In this document: in pieces, positions 63,670 to 64,000 of the stretch
Layout: each line of letters opens with the position of its first letter
How positions within the stretch are numbered: position 1 is the first letter of the stretch
Assembly (NCBI GenBank): GCA_964631605.1
Contig: CAZVYG010000006.1
Location: forward strand, 1 to 64,000
DNA: 64,000 bases
DNA from: JARKQH01 sp964631605
GTDB taxonomy: Bacteria; Verrucomicrobiota; Verrucomicrobiia; Limisphaerales; UBA8199
Reading direction: 5' to 3'
Translations under genes and position numbers: made by a program
Notes under the pieces: generated by a model
What the model was told of the DNA's origin: nothing
The model's input: the letters and a program-made list of their open reading frames with translations, nothing else
The model's database searches: none

Positions 63670-64000
63670 GTGAAAAGCTTAAGAGCCTGCGGGAAGCGTT
63701 GGCGGAGGAAACGCGGCGGCGGGAATCCGTCCAGCAATTGGCCGCGGAGAACGCGAAACGGCGGAGCGAGCTGGAGGCTGCCATCGAGGATAACCAGCGG
63801 TCGCAGGAAAGTTTTCAACAACTGTTGGAGCAGGTGCAGGCGCAGGAGGCGGAATCGAGCCCCAAATCCGGCCCCTCGAAGTTGGTCGGACGCCGGCGGG
63901 CGTTGATGGAAGTGCAGGACTTTGTCGCCGACAAACTCCTTCGGCTGAGAGAGGCCCTCGCGGAGGAGATGAAGCGACATGAAGCGGTCGAGCAACAGTT
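63552..64000 (+). CDS. Coiled-coil continuation of the receiver protein (partial)
   Basis: This frame has no stop to the window end. It begins with a low-complexity linker (VSAPATESAPAPATSSGTAE) and then helical, charged repeats: EKLKSLREALAEETRRRESV and, about 80 residues later, DKLLRLREALAEEMKRHEAV. Composition is typical coiled coil, unlike the tail read by the upstream frame. One extra C (or two fewer) in the C run at 63545-63551 joins it to the receiver gene. It could instead be a separate gene using GTG at 63552 or 63666. Confidence 0.6.
   Translation, partial: MSAPATESAPAPATSSGTAEETAGLEGHASSAHTLQETVSEKLKSLREALAEETRRRESVQQLAAENAKRRSELEAAIEDNQRSQESFQQLLEQVQAQEAESSPKSGPSKLVGRRRALMEVQDFVADKLLRLREALAEEMKRHEAVEQQ

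Overview
The window looks like a GC-rich chromosome segment from a member of the Verrucomicrobiota, probably the Pedosphaera/Limisphaera side. This is inferred from secreted-protein families, the minimal pseudopilin cluster, glycoside hydrolase types and intergenic stem-loop repeats typical of that group; there is no rRNA to confirm it. I saw no rRNA, tRNA, CRISPR array, insertion sequence or phage block. One 10-base run of N (29166-29175) marks an assembly gap, and one gene at the right edge is split by an apparent frameshift.

Layout. 1-4.5 kb: a repeat-rich surface protein, a metzincin-like secreted protease and a small secreted protein. 4.8-9.1 kb: a YkvA-like protein, the DNA translocase FtsK and a secreted protein. 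9.2-21.8 kb, all on the minus strand: a ten-gene proteostasis block read as htrA, dnaJ-like, ftsH, hsp20, lon, clpB, an HPF-like small gene, cbpM-like, cbpA and rhomboid. Most early junctions overlap or lie within about 25 bases, so this is probably a stress operon in which protease, disaggregase and co-chaperones are made together. 22.2-28.8 kb: a beta-lactamase-like lipoprotein, a DUF1846 protein and a large GH106 rhamnosidase.

28.8-33.9 kb: after the assembly gap comes a short type II secretion/type IV pilus-like operon (one GspE/PilB ATPase, two GspF/PilC proteins, three pseudopilin-like proteins). 33.9-34.8 kb is a gene-free mosaic with an RHS-repeat relic, a facing pair of stem-loop repeats and tandem repeats. 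34.8-44.0 kb: an outer-membrane phospholipase A, a GH2 glycosidase and two peptidoglycan amidases. 44.0-51.1 kb: infA, an RRM protein, a hybrid histidine kinase, rpoN and miaB. 51.1-55.7 kb: a membrane protein, a GT9 glycosyltransferase, an unusual HAD-CPBP protease fusion and a response regulator/kinase. 55.7-60.1 kb on the minus strand: gltA, sucC, sucD and a YggT-like gene, a TCA-cycle block. 60.2-64 kb: a third amidase, a PduO-type cobalamin adenosyltransferase and a REC-Hpt-REC protein whose frame breaks near a run of seven C.

Most notable are the single-strand proteostasis operon with its odd small HPF/HTH-like gene and half-zinc-finger J protein, the HAD-CPBP fusion, the amidase with a golvesin-like domain inserted between its zinc ligands, the OMPLA homologue with Asp in place of the expected Asn, and the stem-loop repeat pair with a compensatory base change.
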